Part shown: positions 55,063 through 64,000 of the stretch, piece by piece
How positions within the stretch are numbered: the first letter of the stretch is position 1
Layout: each line of letters opens with the position of its first letter
NCBI GenBank assembly: GCA_009692585.1
Contig: SHYX01000009.1
Span: 1-64,000 of the forward strand
DNA: 64,000 nt
DNA from: Myxococcales bacterium
GTDB taxonomy: Bacteria; Myxococcota; UBA796; SXON01
Direction of reading: 5' to 3'
Notes under the pieces: generated by a model
Seen by the model: only the letters and a program-made list of their open reading frames with translations
The model's database searches: none
Told to the model about the DNA's origin: nothing
Translations under genes and position numbers: made by a program

Positions 55063-56340
55063 CTACTTGCCGATGCAGAAGCGCGCGAACAATCGGTCGA
55101 GCACTCCCTCGCGCACGGTGGAACCATCGAGCTCCGCCACCGATTCCAACGACGCGTAGACCAACTCCACCGTCACCGCGGCTCCCGCCGTCGACAAGGC
55201 GCCGGCGGCTTCGCGGAGCTGGGCGGCGACGCGGGCAAACAGCTCCGCCTGCCGGGCGCTGACCAGAATCAGCCCGACCGCCCCGGGTGCCTCGGCGCCG
55301 AGGGCAGCCACGATCCGCCCCCGGAGCGACGCGATGCCTTCGCCCGTCCGTGCACTCACCGCCCCTGGACGCGGGGCGAGGTCGCCCATGGTCAGCACCA
55401 CGAGCTCCCCGGCCGCCGCGGTCGCTGGGGCGGCCCCGGGCGGCACGCAGCGCAAGACGAGGTCCGCCGACGCCCGGGCGGCGAGCGCACGCGCGACCCC
55501 CTCGGCCTCGATGACATCAGCGCTGTCGCGCTCCCCGGCGGTGTCGACCAGGACGATCCGCACCGCGTCGAGTTGCAGCGTCGCTTCGACCACATCACGC
55601 GTCGTTCCGGGGGTGGGGGCGACGATCGCCCGATCGGCCCCGAGGAGCGCGTTGAACAGGCTCGACTTTCCGGCGTTGACCGGCCCGGCGAACACGACCC
55701 GCGCGCCCTCGACGGCGATCCGCCCCCCAACCCAGCTCGCCGCGACGCTCGCCGCCCGCGTCGCCAGCGCCGAGAGGCGGGCGGCCAACGCCACGTCGGC
55801 AGGGACCAACAGGTCCTCACCGGGGTAGTCGAGGGCCGCCTCGAGCTCGGCCGCCAGGTCGGTCAGCGCCTCCCGCACCGCGTCCACCTCGGCGTTGACC
55901 GCGCCGTCCGCCGCGCCGCGGGCCAACTCCACGCCGCGCCCCGAGGTCGCGGCGATCGCCGCCAGGACCGCTTCGGCCCGCACCAGGTCCATCCGGCCGT
56001 GCAGGAACGCCCGCCGCGTGAACTCACCAGGGCGCGCCGGGCGGGCGCCCAATGCCCGGAGGAGCCGCTCCACCAGGAGCACATTTCCGTGTCCGGACAA
56101 CTCCACCACATCCTCGCCGGTGTAGCTCCCCGGCCCCGGGAAGTAGACCACCAGCCCATCGTCGAAGGAGCCGGCGCCGTCGGAGAACCGACGGTGCGCG
56201 GCGTGGCGCGGCGGCGGGAGCGGCCCGGCCACCCGCTCGGCATGGGCGCGTGCATCGGCCCCGCTGACCCGCACCACCGCGACCGCCGCCGGACCCCAAG
56301 CCGTGGCGCAGGCGGCGATCGTGTCGCGGTCAGAAGCCAC
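55063..56340 (-). CDS. mnmE: tRNA modification GTPase MnmE
   Basis: MnmE with MnmG installs the cmnm5 group at U34 of certain tRNAs. The 425-residue protein has the tetrahydrofolate-binding N-terminal domain (DTIAACATAWGPAAVAVVRV, PGEFTRRAFLHGRMDL), G1 GPVNAGKSSLFNALLG, G2 TPGTTRDV, G3 VDTAG, and the catalytic C-terminal FCIGK. G4, normally NKxD, reads LTMGD, so the guanine-specificity Lys is missing while Asp remains. A GTG start is used. It follows jag by 5 bp. mnmG is not in the window. Confidence 0.94.
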   Translation of the reverse strand: MASDRDTIAACATAWGPAAVAVVRVSGADARAHAERVAGPLPPPRHAAHRRFSDGAGSFDDGLVVYFPGPGSYTGEDVVELSGHGNVLLVERLLRALGARPARPGEFTRRAFLHGRMDLVRAEAVLAAIAATSGRGVELARGAADGAVNAEVDAVREALTDLAAELEAALDYPGEDLLVPADVALAARLSALATRAASVAASWVGGRIAVEGARVVFAGPVNAGKSSLFNALLGADRAIVAPTPGTTRDVVEATLQLDAVRIVLVDTAGERDSADVIEAEGVARALAARASADLVLRCVPPGAAPATAAAGELVVLTMGDLAPRPGAVSARTGEGIASLRGRIVAALGAEAPGAVGLILVSARQAELFARVAAQLREAAGALSTAGAAVTVELVYASLESVAELDGSTVREGVLDRLFARFCIGK

Positions 56341-56345
56341 GTCGC

Positions 56346-57212
56346 CTACTCGGCGGGCGCGTCGCCTTCGCGCGGGACGTAGATCTCGACCCGGCGCTCG
56401 AAGCCCTCGCCAACCGAGCGAGAGGCCACCCCAGCGATCTCCGCGATCTCCAGGTGAACCAGGCGGCGATCAAAGCTGTTCAGCTCACGCCGGATGACCT
56501 CCGGCTCACCGGTCTCCAACACCTTCTCGGCCAACTTCCGCGCGAGACCCTTGAGCGCGTCACCATCGTTGCGACGGGGGCGATCGCCGCGGTCGCCACC
56601 ACGATCGGGGCGGGGGCCGCGATCCCGATCTCCGAAGCGGGGTCGCTCGTCGCGACCACCACCACCGAAGCGAGGGCGGTCGTCCCGGGGGCGGTCGTCC
56701 CGGGGGCGGTCGTCCCGGGGGCGGTCGTCCCGCGGCCGGTCGTCCCGGGGCCGGTCGTCGCGGCGCTCGCCACCGTCCTCGGGGCGGGCGATGTCGAGCC
56801 GGAAGCGGGCATCGGGCCACTGGCCCATGTTTCGTTCGAGCAGGTGCTGGATCGCCCGCAGGGTGGTGCCCTGGCGACCGACCAGGTGGCGGGCACCCTC
56901 CTTGGCGTCCACGAAGACCACCGCGGTGTCGCCCTTCATCTCGGCGCGGATCGCGGCCTCACGCCCCATCGCAGCCAGGAGCCCTCGGATCCACGCTTCG
57001 GCGGCGATCGCCGGGGCAAGGCTCTCCATGTTCTTGGCCCACGCGAAGATCTTCACGGTGGCGGCGCCGGCACTTCCGGACGCCTTGAAGTGGGCGAGAT
57101 CGAGCTTGTGCTCGACGGCGGCCAGGGGGACGCCCAGCTGGGCGGCTGCCAGTTCGCGGGCAGCGGACAGGGTGCGCCCTTCGGCGACGACGTGATCTTC
57201 AGGCAGCGACAT
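56346..57212 (-). CDS. jag: Jag/KhpB RNA-binding protein
   Basis: A 288-residue protein with a Jag_N domain (AEGRTLSAARELAAAQLGV), a KH-II domain (VFVDAKEGARHLVGRQGTTL) and a C-terminal R3H domain (LNSFDRRLVHLEIAEIAGVA). Jag/KhpB binds RNA and affects cell elongation and division in other bacteria. Between KH and R3H lie six tandem DDRPR units and a DRGPR-rich stretch. The ATG at 57212 is preceded by a strong GGAGACGGAA; an ATG at 57224 is an alternative. It overlaps yidC by 14 bp. Confidence 0.92.
   Translation of the reverse strand: MSLPEDHVVAEGRTLSAARELAAAQLGVPLAAVEHKLDLAHFKASGSAGAATVKIFAWAKNMESLAPAIAAEAWIRGLLAAMGREAAIRAEMKGDTAVVFVDAKEGARHLVGRQGTTLRAIQHLLERNMGQWPDARFRLDIARPEDGGERRDDRPRDDRPRDDRPRDDRPRDDRPRDDRPRFGGGGRDERPRFGDRDRGPRPDRGGDRGDRPRRNDGDALKGLARKLAEKVLETGEPEVIRRELNSFDRRLVHLEIAEIAGVASRSVGEGFERRVEIYVPREGDAPAE
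56671..56760. repeat. six 15 bp tandem repeats inside jag
   Basis: The plus-strand unit GGCGGTCGTCCCGGG is repeated six times with few changes, encoding DDRPR repeats on the minus strand. The identical DNA suggests copy number varies by slippage. Confidence 0.85.
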
Positions 57213-58839
57213 TTCCGTCTCCATCGAGGGCGACCAGGGGGATCGACCGCGTGTTGTACCACTGTTGCAGGATCGCAAGCACGGTGTTGAGTGAATAGTA
57301 GAGGGCGAGGCCGGACGGCGAGCTCCACATCAGGAACCCGAACAAGAGTGGCATGAACTTCATCATCTGGGCCTGAGTCGGGTCCATGCCCACCGTCGGC
57401 ATCATCATCTGCTGTACGTACATCCCGGCCATGACGAACAGGCTCAGGATTCCGTACGGGTCCTGGGCGCTCAGATCGCGGAGGTAGAGGAACTGGGCGT
57501 TGTACAAGCTGGGCTCATACTGCAATGCCGTGAACAGCGCAAAGAACACCGGCATCTGGATGAGCATCGGGAAGCACCCGCCCACGGGGTTGACGCCGTG
57601 CTTGGAATACAGCGCCATCATCTCCCGGTTCAGCGTCTCTTTGTCGTCGGCGTACTTTGCCTGTAGCCCCTTCATCAGCGGTTGCAGGGCCTGCATCCGC
57701 CGACCGGAGACGACGGCCGCCCGGGTGAGCGGGTAGGTCACCAGGCGCACCAGCAGCGTCAACGCCAAGATGGCCGGTCCCCAGCTCCCGATTGCGTCGT
57801 GTATGAGGTGGAGGGTGATGAGCAGGAACTTGGCGAACAGGCCGAAGATGCCAAGCGAGACGGCCTCGGAGAACCCGTGGCCCGCCGTCTCGAGACGGCC
57901 CAGCTCCCGCGGCCCCGCGTAGAGCGTGTAGGTCGTCTCGATGGCAGTCCCGGGCGCGATCGACTCCGCCGGCAGCATGTAGAACGCGCCCACCCGCTCG
58001 CTGTCCACGCGTGCCCACTGCACCCGAGCGCCGGTGGCGTCGGTCGGGGCGATGGCCGCCAGGAAAAACCGATCTCCCGTGCCGAACCACCCGACCGGAC
58101 CCTCGAGGTCGGTGGTGCGCAACACGCTCGCGGGATCGGTCAACTGCTCCAGGTCCCCATCCACCACCGCGACCAGGGAGGAGGCGGAGCTGTAGGCGCT
58201 GACCGCGGACAACCGGTCGGCAACGCCCACCCAGAAAGGACCGAGCAGTGGTCGGTCCGACTCCATCCGGATGGTGACGTCCCACAGGTCGGCGCTCGCC
58301 CCGCGCGTCACCGTCCTACGCACGCGGAACCCGTCGGCGGTGGTCCGCTCCTGTACCAGCGGATCCGCGCCGCTGACCACCCAGGTTCCGCCGAGCGCCA
58401 GCGGCCCCCGACCCGCGACGAGCAACTCGCCGCCGGACAACAGGTCCAGCTCACCCTCACCGCCCGCGTACGCCTGCCAGCGTCCCGGACTGCCGCCAGA
58501 GACGGACTCCCAGGCCCAGCTCCACCAGCCCGTCACCGTCTGAGGCGCCTTCACCCCGGGGAAGCGGACCGACCGGACCGCGCCACAGTCGCTGACCTCG
58601 AGCTGGGCGGTCCCTCCCGTGGTGGTGGCGGTCTTTCCGGTGCACGTCGCCTCGGCAGCGGGAAGGACGCCCTCCATCGGGGGGGCCGGCGCGGGCTCCG
58701 CGGCCGTCGACGCCACGACGGCCGGCACAACGGGCGCCTCGATCGGGGGCGGGGGCGCGAAGAGGAACTGCCAAACCCATACGATCGCGAGGCTGACCGC
58801 CACAAACGTGAACATCCGTCGTTCTTTTTCGTCCTTCAC
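57199..58839 (-). CDS. yidC: membrane protein insertase YidC
   Basis: YidC inserts and folds inner-membrane proteins with or without SecYEG. The 546-residue protein has the N-terminal helix ([19 protein letters not shown]), a large periplasmic domain (residues about 60-340) as in Gram-negative YidC, and the five-helix core with [31 protein letters not shown] and [19 protein letters not shown]. The core Arg of the hydrophilic groove is present in [18 protein letters not shown] start overlaps the yidD stop. Confidence 0.96.
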   Translation of the reverse strand: MKDEKERRMFTFVAVSLAIVWVWQFLFAPPPPIEAPVVPAVVASTAAEPAPAPPMEGVLPAAEATCTGKTATTTGGTAQLEVSDCGAVRSVRFPGVKAPQTVTGWWSWAWESVSGGSPGRWQAYAGGEGELDLLSGGELLVAGRGPLALGGTWVVSGADPLVQERTTADGFRVRRTVTRGASADLWDVTIRMESDRPLLGPFWVGVADRLSAVSAYSSASSLVAVVDGDLEQLTDPASVLRTTDLEGPVGWFGTGDRFFLAAIAPTDATGARVQWARVDSERVGAFYMLPAESIAPGTAIETTYTLYAGPRELGRLETAGHGFSEAVSLGIFGLFAKFLLITLHLIHDAIGSWGPAILALTLLVRLVTYPLTRAAVVSGRRMQALQPLMKGLQAKYADDKETLNREMMALYSKHGVNPVGGCFPMLIQMPVFFALFTALQYEPSLYNAQFLYLRDLSAQDPYGILSLFVMAGMYVQQMMMPTVGMDPTQAQMMKFMPLLFGFLMWSSPSGLALYYSLNTVLAILQQWYNTRSIPLVALDGDGNVAA

Positions 58840-59066
58840 GCTGGCTCCTCGGGTGGGAGCGGCACGGGATCAAAGCCCCCTGGATGGTAGGGGTGACACC
58901 GCGTGATGCGCCGGGCACCCAACCACCCGCCGCGGACCGGACCCCACAAGCCGATGGCGTCGGCCGTGTAGCGACTGCACGACGGATAGAATCGGCACGT
59001 AGGCGGCAGAAAACGCGAGACGAGGCGCTGCCACCCTCGGATCAACGTCAGCAGAAACCAGGTCAT
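58836..59066 (-). CDS. yidD: membrane protein insertion efficiency factor YidD
   Basis: A 76-residue protein with the DUF37/YidD signature [18 protein letters not shown] and a final [12 protein letters not shown] motif. It associates with the inner-membrane face and aids YidC insertion. Conserved Cys are present. It overlaps both rnpA and yidC by 4 bp; the ATG at 59066 was chosen as the family start. Confidence 0.95.
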   Translation of the reverse strand: MTWFLLTLIRGWQRLVSRFLPPTCRFYPSCSRYTADAIGLWGPVRGGWLGARRITRCHPYHPGGFDPVPLPPEEPA

Positions 59067-59407
59067 CGCGGATACCGGGACAAAAGAGAACCGAGCTCGT
59101 GTTGGAGGGCGTGGAAATCTGAGTCCGCCGCCGCAGGCTGAGCGATAATCACCACGTCGGCCGTCGCCGGGAATTCCGCTGCCAGCGCCCGCGTGGCCTC
59201 GCGCAACCAGCGCTTGACCCGGTTGCGCACGACCGCGCCGCCCACCTTGCGGCTGACGGCGAAGCCGACGCGACACCGCTCGGCCGTACCGGGCGCCACC
59301 ACCGTGGAGAGCAGGCGGGACCGTTGCCGGCGACCTGAGCCCTGCACGCGTTGGAAGTCGAGCGACCGCCGCAGGCGGTCGGGCGCCTCAACTACGCTTG
59401 GACGCAA
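59063..59407 (-). CDS. rnpA: ribonuclease P protein component
   Basis: The protein subunit of RNase P, which matures tRNA 5' ends with the RnpB RNA. The 114-residue protein has the RNR motif [18 protein letters not shown] and the N-terminal [14 protein letters not shown]. It starts with TTG inside the last 20 bp of rpmH, a normal arrangement. The rnpB RNA gene is not in the window. Confidence 0.93.
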   Translation of the reverse strand: MRPSVVEAPDRLRRSLDFQRVQGSGRRQRSRLLSTVVAPGTAERCRVGFAVSRKVGGAVVRNRVKRWLREATRALAAEFPATADVVIIAQPAAADSDFHALQHELGSLLSRYPR

Positions 59408-59543
59408 TGGTTGCGGCGAGGCGCTTGCGCCCCTTGGCCCGGCGGCGAGAGAGGATGACGCGGCCCGAGGGCGTGGCCATGCGGGCCCGAAACCCGTGCG
59501 TGCGCTTGCGGCGCTTGTTGTGCGGTTGGAACGTACGCTTCAT
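59388..59543 (-). CDS. rpmH: 50S ribosomal protein L34
   Basis: A 51-residue basic protein, [18 protein letters not shown] at the start, then [20 protein letters not shown] and the end ASKRS. All family positions are present. It is the first gene of the rpmH-rnpA-yidD-yidC-jag-mnmE-gshB-TPR-sco1 operon. Confidence 0.97.
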   Translation of the reverse strand: MKRTFQPHNKRRKRTHGFRARMATPSGRVILSRRRAKGRKRLAATIASKRS

Positions 59544-59823
59544 ATCGGACTCCGTTTGCGGCCCGCGCGGCTAACCCGTCAGTGCGCCTCAGGCCAAGCG
59601 CCAAACGGTGTTCCTCAGAAGTCCGAGAAGTCGATCATGATCCTGCATTTTTCCAAAGGCCAAGGCCAAAGCGATCAAGATCGACGCCCGGCCCCCGCGT
59701 GGCGGACCGCGGGCTTGATGCCGATCCGCTCCATGGGGTAGGACTCCGTTGGCAGGCGGTGAGCAGCGGACACCACGAAGTCGTGGCGTGCCGGACCGCA
59801 CCTCCACCGAGCGGGGCGACGGA
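59544..59823. other. 280 bp divergent region between rpmH and dnaA
   Basis: Promoters for both rpmH and dnaA must lie here. It holds a 10 bp palindrome GATCATGATC at 59633-59642 and repeated CCAA(A)GGCC segments near 59654-59668. No good DnaA box was seen, so the origin more likely lies on the other side of dnaA. Confidence 0.6.
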
Positions 59824-61137
59824 ATGGACAACTCGTGGGAGCGCTTCTGCACTGCGCTGGAACATAGGATCGGCGCCCAAAACATGGAAATCTGGGTGCG
59901 TTCCGGGGCCATCCGCTTGGAGCACGAGGAGCCGGGTCGGGTGCGACTCCGCGCCGAAAACCGCGTCACCTACGAGTGGATCCGGGACAACTTCCTCACC
60001 GAGATCCGCGCGGCCTGGGAAGAGACGCAGGGGCGGGTCGTCTCGGTGGACATCACCTGGGCTGGCGCCCCGCTGGAGGTAGACCCCCCCCAGCCGGCCC
60101 GCAGCCGCCGCGGCGCCAGCCACCTCGAACGCACCATGATCTTCGAAAACTTCGTCGTCGGCAAGTGCAACGAGTTCGCGCACAGCGTCGCGTGCGGCGT
60201 GGCCGATGCGCCCGGCGTCGCCTACAACCCGCTGTTCATCTACGGAAGCACCGGCCTCGGCAAGACCCACCTGATGCACAGCATCGGCAACCGCGTCGAG
60301 CGCCGCCTCGGAGGGGGCGTGCTGTACATGACGGGACAGCAGTTCTTCGACCAGATGGTATCGGCCTTTCAGAACCGGACCATCCCCGAATTCAGGGAAC
60401 GCTTTCGAACGGAAGTCGACGTGCTCCTGTTGGACGACGTCCAGTTCATCGCCGGACGCGACCGGACTGCTGAAGAGGTCTTCTACGTCTTCGAGACCAT
60501 GCTCAGCGCGCGCAAGCAGATCGTCCTGGCGGCCGACCAACCCCCCCAGGAGATCGGCAAGCTCGAGCCTCGGCTGCGCACGCGCTTTTCCCAGGGGTTG
60601 CTCGCCGATGTGCAACCTCCGGACGTAGAGACCATGATGGCGATCCTGGCGAAGAAGGCCGACGCGATGCATCTGGTCCTGCCGTCCGACGTCCAGTACA
60701 CCATCGCCCAGCGCGTTCGCAACAGTGTCCGGGATGCGGAAGGGGTCCTCAATCGACTGGCCGCGCTCCATGCCTTCTACGGGCGCCCGATCACCATGTC
60801 CTTCGTCATGGAGCGCATGGCCGACGTATTGCCGCGCGAAGCGCCTCCGCCCAGCGCCGACCTCATCATCGAGCGGGTTTCCGAGCACTACCACATCCGG
60901 GTCGTGGACATGCGCAGCGAACGGCGACCGGCCAACATCGCGCGCCCGCGCCAACTGGCGATGTACCTGTGCCGCACCGTCGCCCGCCTGTCGTTTCCGG
61001 AGATCGCCCGCTCCTTCGACCGAGACAACTCCACGGTCCAGTACGCCTGCAAGAAGGTGGCAGCCGACGTCAAGCGCGATCCGAACCTTCGCGCCGAGGT
61101 GGACATGCTCGAGAAGATCGTCCGAGGCGGAGAATGA
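59824..61137 (+). CDS. dnaA: chromosomal replication initiator DnaA
   Basis: DnaA-ATP binds DnaA boxes, melts the origin and loads the helicase. The 437-residue protein has domain I (WERFCTALEHRIGAQNMEIW), an AAA+ domain with Walker A GSTGLGKTHLMHSI, Walker B VLLLDDVQFIAG and sensor motifs (LAADQPPQEIGKLEPRLRTR), and domain IV with the DnaA signature SFDRDNSTVQYACKKV. The ATG at 59824 was chosen for its GAGCGGGG upstream and because the next 25 upstream codons are not family-like. Domain II is very short. The probable oriC follows immediately. Confidence 0.97.
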   Translation: MDNSWERFCTALEHRIGAQNMEIWVRSGAIRLEHEEPGRVRLRAENRVTYEWIRDNFLTEIRAAWEETQGRVVSVDITWAGAPLEVDPPQPARSRRGASHLERTMIFENFVVGKCNEFAHSVACGVADAPGVAYNPLFIYGSTGLGKTHLMHSIGNRVERRLGGGVLYMTGQQFFDQMVSAFQNRTIPEFRERFRTEVDVLLLDDVQFIAGRDRTAEEVFYVFETMLSARKQIVLAADQPPQEIGKLEPRLRTRFSQGLLADVQPPDVETMMAILAKKADAMHLVLPSDVQYTIAQRVRNSVRDAEGVLNRLAALHAFYGRPITMSFVMERMADVLPREAPPPSADLIIERVSEHYHIRVVDMRSERRPANIARPRQLAMYLCRTVARLSFPEIARSFDRDNSTVQYACKKVAADVKRDPNLRAEVDMLEKIVRGGE

Positions 61138-61148
61138 TGCGCGCCCCC

Positions 61149-61158
61149 TTGTGGATAA
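61149..61158 (-). promoter_or_regulatory. DnaA box (perfect)
   Basis: TTGTGGATAA on the plus strand gives the consensus TTATCCACA on the minus strand, 12 bp after the dnaA stop. Confidence 0.8.
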
Positions 61159-61327
61159 GTCTGCGCGGCGAATATGGACAAGGGGCGGGGCGCCTGGGCA
61201 TGACTCGACGCGCCCGTGGCCGGCGGCGAGGCGCCCCCCGTCGCTATGGAAAACTCGGGGGGAGTCTCGGCGGATATCCCTGTAGTTGTGCAGGGCACCT
61301 ACGTAGATTCAACCGATTGAATTTTCA

Positions 61328-61336
61328 TTATCCATA
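61328..61336 (+). promoter_or_regulatory. DnaA box (8 of 9)
   Basis: TTATCCATA differs from TTATCCACA at one position and sits in the AT-rich part of the dnaA-dnaN gap, next to the ATTCAA/TTGAAT dyad. Confidence 0.6.
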
Positions 61337-61413
61337 CTCTCCGCAGCCCTTTGTTAGTAGCATCAACTGATCACAGATCAGTATACAAGGAACCCCTTGA
61401 CTCCCGGACTCCC

Positions 61414-62529
61414 ATGGACCTGCTGATCCACCGCGACGAACTGGTGCGCGCGCTCGCCCGCGCTCAGGGCATCGTCGAAAAACGGCCTACACACGCCATC
61501 CTCAGCGCCGTGCTGCTCCAAGCCAGCCCGGAAGGCCTGCGGGCCACTGCCACCGACAAGACCATGACGGTCCTCGCTGACTACACGGCCACCGTACGCA
61601 CCCCGGGCCAGGTCGCGGTCGACGCGGGCAATCTCTTTCAGATCGCCAAGGTGCTCTCGGGCGACATCGTGACCCTCAGCCTCACCGACAACGGCCGGCT
61701 CGAGGTACGAGCGGGAGCCTCGATCTTCAAACTATCTACCTTCAACGCGTCGGATTTCCCGGTTACTCCGGCGCTCGACCAGGCGCGGGCACTGACGATG
61801 GACGCTGCGGCCTTGCGACGAGTGATCGACCGGGTCCACTTCGCAGTCGCGCCCGACGACAATCGGTACGGGCTCAACGGAGCTCATGTCGAGGACACCG
61901 CGTCGGCGTCCGGGCCGGTGGTGCGCTTTGTCGGCACCGACGGCAACCGTCTGTGTTGGGCCCAGGCTTCCTACACAGGCGAACTGGGCATCGGGCGCCG
62001 AATGTTATTGCCTCGCAAGGGTCTCGGCGAGCTTCGAAAGCTCATCGAGGGATACGACGGCGAGGTCAGCATCGCGTTTGGCGACCGGGCGGCGTTGGTA
62101 CAATACCCCGGGGTGATGGTCCACATCCGCTTGTTGGAGGCGGACTTTCCGGATTACCGGCAGGTGCTTCCCACCGGATTCAAGCGGCGTGCGGTGGTGG
62201 ATCGGGATGTCCTCCGCGAGGCGCTTCGCCGCGTGTCCATCCTCGCGGCCGACGCGACCAACTCGGTGCGATTCCAGCTGTCCGCCGAAGGCCTCGTGCT
62301 CTCGGCTCGGAAGTTGGACGCCGGCGATTCCCGTGAGGATGTTGCGGTGGAACTGACCGGGGAGCCGATCAGCATGGGCTTCAACGCGCGGTTCGTCATC
62401 GAGGTGCTCGGTGCCATGGAGGGGAGCCGGGTCTCGCTGGAACTCGGCGACGCGCTTTCGCCGTGCATCCTCAAGGACATGGACGACGACGACGCGTTGT
62501 TCGTCGTGATGCCCGTTCGCTTGGACTGA
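61414..62529 (+). CDS. dnaN: DNA polymerase III beta subunit (sliding clamp)
   Basis: The beta clamp encircles DNA and gives processivity. The 371-residue protein shows three similar domains: MDLLIHRDELVRALARAQ at the start, FNASDFPVTP and DGNRLCWAQASY in the middle, LLEADFPDYRQVLPTGFKR, and the C-terminal DALFVVMPVRLD matching the conserved MPVRL end. The ATG at 61414 opens the first domain. It is followed 10 bp later by recF. Confidence 0.97.
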   Translation: MDLLIHRDELVRALARAQGIVEKRPTHAILSAVLLQASPEGLRATATDKTMTVLADYTATVRTPGQVAVDAGNLFQIAKVLSGDIVTLSLTDNGRLEVRAGASIFKLSTFNASDFPVTPALDQARALTMDAAALRRVIDRVHFAVAPDDNRYGLNGAHVEDTASASGPVVRFVGTDGNRLCWAQASYTGELGIGRRMLLPRKGLGELRKLIEGYDGEVSIAFGDRAALVQYPGVMVHIRLLEADFPDYRQVLPTGFKRRAVVDRDVLREALRRVSILAADATNSVRFQLSAEGLVLSARKLDAGDSREDVAVELTGEPISMGFNARFVIEVLGAMEGSRVSLELGDALSPCILKDMDDDDALFVVMPVRLD

Positions 62530-62539
62530 GGCGGTCTCG

Positions 62540-63610
62540 TTGCGCCTGCTGCGAATACAGGCGCACGCCTTCCGCAACCTGGGCACCGAGGTGCTGGACG
62601 TGAATGCGCCCTTCGTGGCGTTCTGCGGTGCCAACGGGCAGGGGAAGACCAACTGGCTGGAGGCGATCGCGGCGCTGGGCACCTTGCGCAGCTTCCGCAC
62701 CACCAAGACCGCGGAACTCCTCCGTTTCGGCGCTGTAGACGCGCTCGTCGAAGGCGTGGTCCGGTCGGAGGGAATGACCCGCCGGTACCGGATCGCCTGG
62801 ACCGAGGCCGGCCGCACCTTGCACCGAGAAGACCGTACCGTGGATGCGGTGGGTTGGCTTCGGAGCTTCCGCGCGGCGTGGTTCGTCCCCGGGGACGTGG
62901 CCCCGATCCGAGGCGAACCGGCGTTGCGCCGCGCCATGCTCGATCGGGCCGCGTTGACGCTCGACCCCAGCTACCTGGCGGTGGCGCAGCAGATGCGCCG
63001 CGCGTTGGACCACAAGGGTGCGCTTCTCAGGGGCGGCGCCGCGGACGGGCCGACGTTGGACGCGATCGATGGGCAGGTGGCGGCGCTCGCGGTGCGGACG
63101 GTGTCGCGACGGATGGATGCCGTCGCGCAGATGGCACCACACTTTCGCTCCTTCTACAAAGAATTTTGTGGAGACGACGATGCGGTCACCGTCCGCTACC
63201 GGCCACAGGTGGTCGGCGATGAAGAGCATCGAATGCAGATGATGTTGGCGGCGCGCCCCCAGGAGCGCGAGCAGCGGCGGGTGCTCGTCGGCCCTCATCG
63301 CGACGACTTGGAGTTCGGACTGCGAGGGAAGCCGGCGCGTGCCTTCGCGTCTCAAGGGCAGGCCCGTTCACTGGTCATGGCGTGGAAGCTGGCGGAGTTG
63401 GCGTGTGCCCGGAGCGCGGACGAGACCCCGCTCTTCCTCGTCGACGACCTTGGGAGTGAGCTGGATCCGGAACGAACCAGCCGGCTGGTTCGGGTGGTGA
63501 GCGAGTTGGGCGCCCAGGTGTTCGTGACGACGACCGATGCACGTTTCCTGCCGGCCACGGTCGCGGAGTTGCGGGTCTTCCGGGTCGAGGCCGGCGTGGC
63601 GACGCCGTGA
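62540..63610 (+). CDS. recF: DNA replication and repair protein RecF
   Basis: RecF is an SMC-like ATPase that acts with RecO and RecR at gapped DNA. The 356-residue protein has Walker A FCGANGQGKTNWLEAIAAL, the signature region ASQGQARSLVMAWKLAE and Walker B LFLVDDLGSELD. A TTG start at 62540 gives RLLRIQAHAFRNLG, the standard opening. It lies between dnaN and gyrB as in many bacteria. Confidence 0.96.
   Translation: MRLLRIQAHAFRNLGTEVLDVNAPFVAFCGANGQGKTNWLEAIAALGTLRSFRTTKTAELLRFGAVDALVEGVVRSEGMTRRYRIAWTEAGRTLHREDRTVDAVGWLRSFRAAWFVPGDVAPIRGEPALRRAMLDRAALTLDPSYLAVAQQMRRALDHKGALLRGGAADGPTLDAIDGQVAALAVRTVSRRMDAVAQMAPHFRSFYKEFCGDDDAVTVRYRPQVVGDEEHRMQMMLAARPQEREQRRVLVGPHRDDLEFGLRGKPARAFASQGQARSLVMAWKLAELACARSADETPLFLVDDLGSELDPERTSRLVRVVSELGAQVFVTTTDARFLPATVAELRVFRVEAGVATP

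Positions 63611-64000
<390 letters not shown>

Larger units (their letters stand above)
61138..61413. other. oriC: putative chromosomal origin oriC
   Basis: A 276 bp gap between dnaA and dnaN, clearly AT-richer at 61307-61388 than the surroundings. It contains a perfect DnaA box (TGTGGATAA, reverse orientation, 61150-61158), a close box TTATCCATA (61328-61336) and weaker ones (TATGGACAA near 61174, TATGGAAAA near 61246). The dyads ATTCAA-CCGA-TTGAAT (61307-61322) and CTGATC-ACA-GATCAG (61367-61381) lie in the AT-rich part, a likely unwinding element that also holds the dnaN promoter. Confidence 0.65.

Noticed and set aside
56671..56760. Possible CRISPR-like array
   Set aside because: The units are 15 bp with no spacers and lie in frame inside jag, so it is a coding tandem repeat.

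Overview
This is a 64 kb, very GC-rich stretch of a bacterial chromosome around its replication origin. Gene content points to a myxobacterium-like lineage (Myxococcota, former Deltaproteobacteria). The signs are a bactofilin next to parAB, GTTCCACGTGGAAC-type parS sites, a sigma-54 activator with FHA domains, a PATAN/DUF4388 protein, many lipoproteins, and secreted proteins with MopE-like metal-binding motifs and FG-GAP repeats. The assignment is inference from family content; no 16S rRNA gene or other decisive marker is present.

Layout, left to right. 1-4.1 kb: the 3' end of an unknown gene, ssb, an apparently decayed receiver/TPR gene, a DUF4388-DnaJ-TPR protein and an adenosine deaminase. 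4.1-6.6 kb: a secreted Trp-rich protein whose stop overlaps the start of the first of two tandem radical SAM/SPASM enzymes; this is the most unusual locus of the window. 6.6-11.2 kb: serS, then the overlapping operon rsmG-parA-parB-bactofilin-udk, with a parS site inside rsmG. 11.2-20 kb: a SET-domain protein, glycosyltransferases, an FG-GAP/MopE lipoprotein operon, a polytopic membrane protein, a left-handed beta-helix protein carrying a second parS-like site, a GT2 enzyme and tRNA-Gly(GCC). 20-30.4 kb: a MopE/LTD surface lipoprotein, a ferredoxin, a NatAB-type ABC operon with a CPBP-protease fusion, a kinase remnant, a TolC-like protein, a hydrolase lipoprotein and lgt. 30.4-36.4 kb: a radC-like gene behind a sigma-54-like promoter and palindrome, facing an FHA-domain sigma-54 activator, then a carboxypeptidase and an adenylate/guanylate cyclase. 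36.4-50.7 kb: a Gld-like ABC operon, an RND exporter, a FliA-type sigma factor, an outer-membrane-like protein, a hybrid histidine kinase, a class II aldolase, a tetraheme lipoprotein and a ferredoxin. 50.7-52.3 kb: def and a TPR/LysM protein.

52.3-64 kb is the origin cluster. On the minus strand runs one tight operon, rpmH-rnpA-yidD-yidC-jag-mnmE-gshB-TPR-sco1, with most neighbours overlapping. On the plus strand are dnaA, a 276 bp AT-richer gap with DnaA boxes (the likely oriC), dnaN, recF and the start of gyrB.

Together the region holds replication initiation (dnaA, dnaN, recF, gyrB, ssb), origin segregation (parABS with a bactofilin scaffold) and membrane-protein insertion and envelope biogenesis (yidC, lgt, several lipoproteins and transporters). 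Extensive 1-4 bp stop/start overlaps indicate strong translational coupling. Start codons were chosen by signal peptides, overlaps and ribosome-binding sites, so several remain uncertain; these are flagged.
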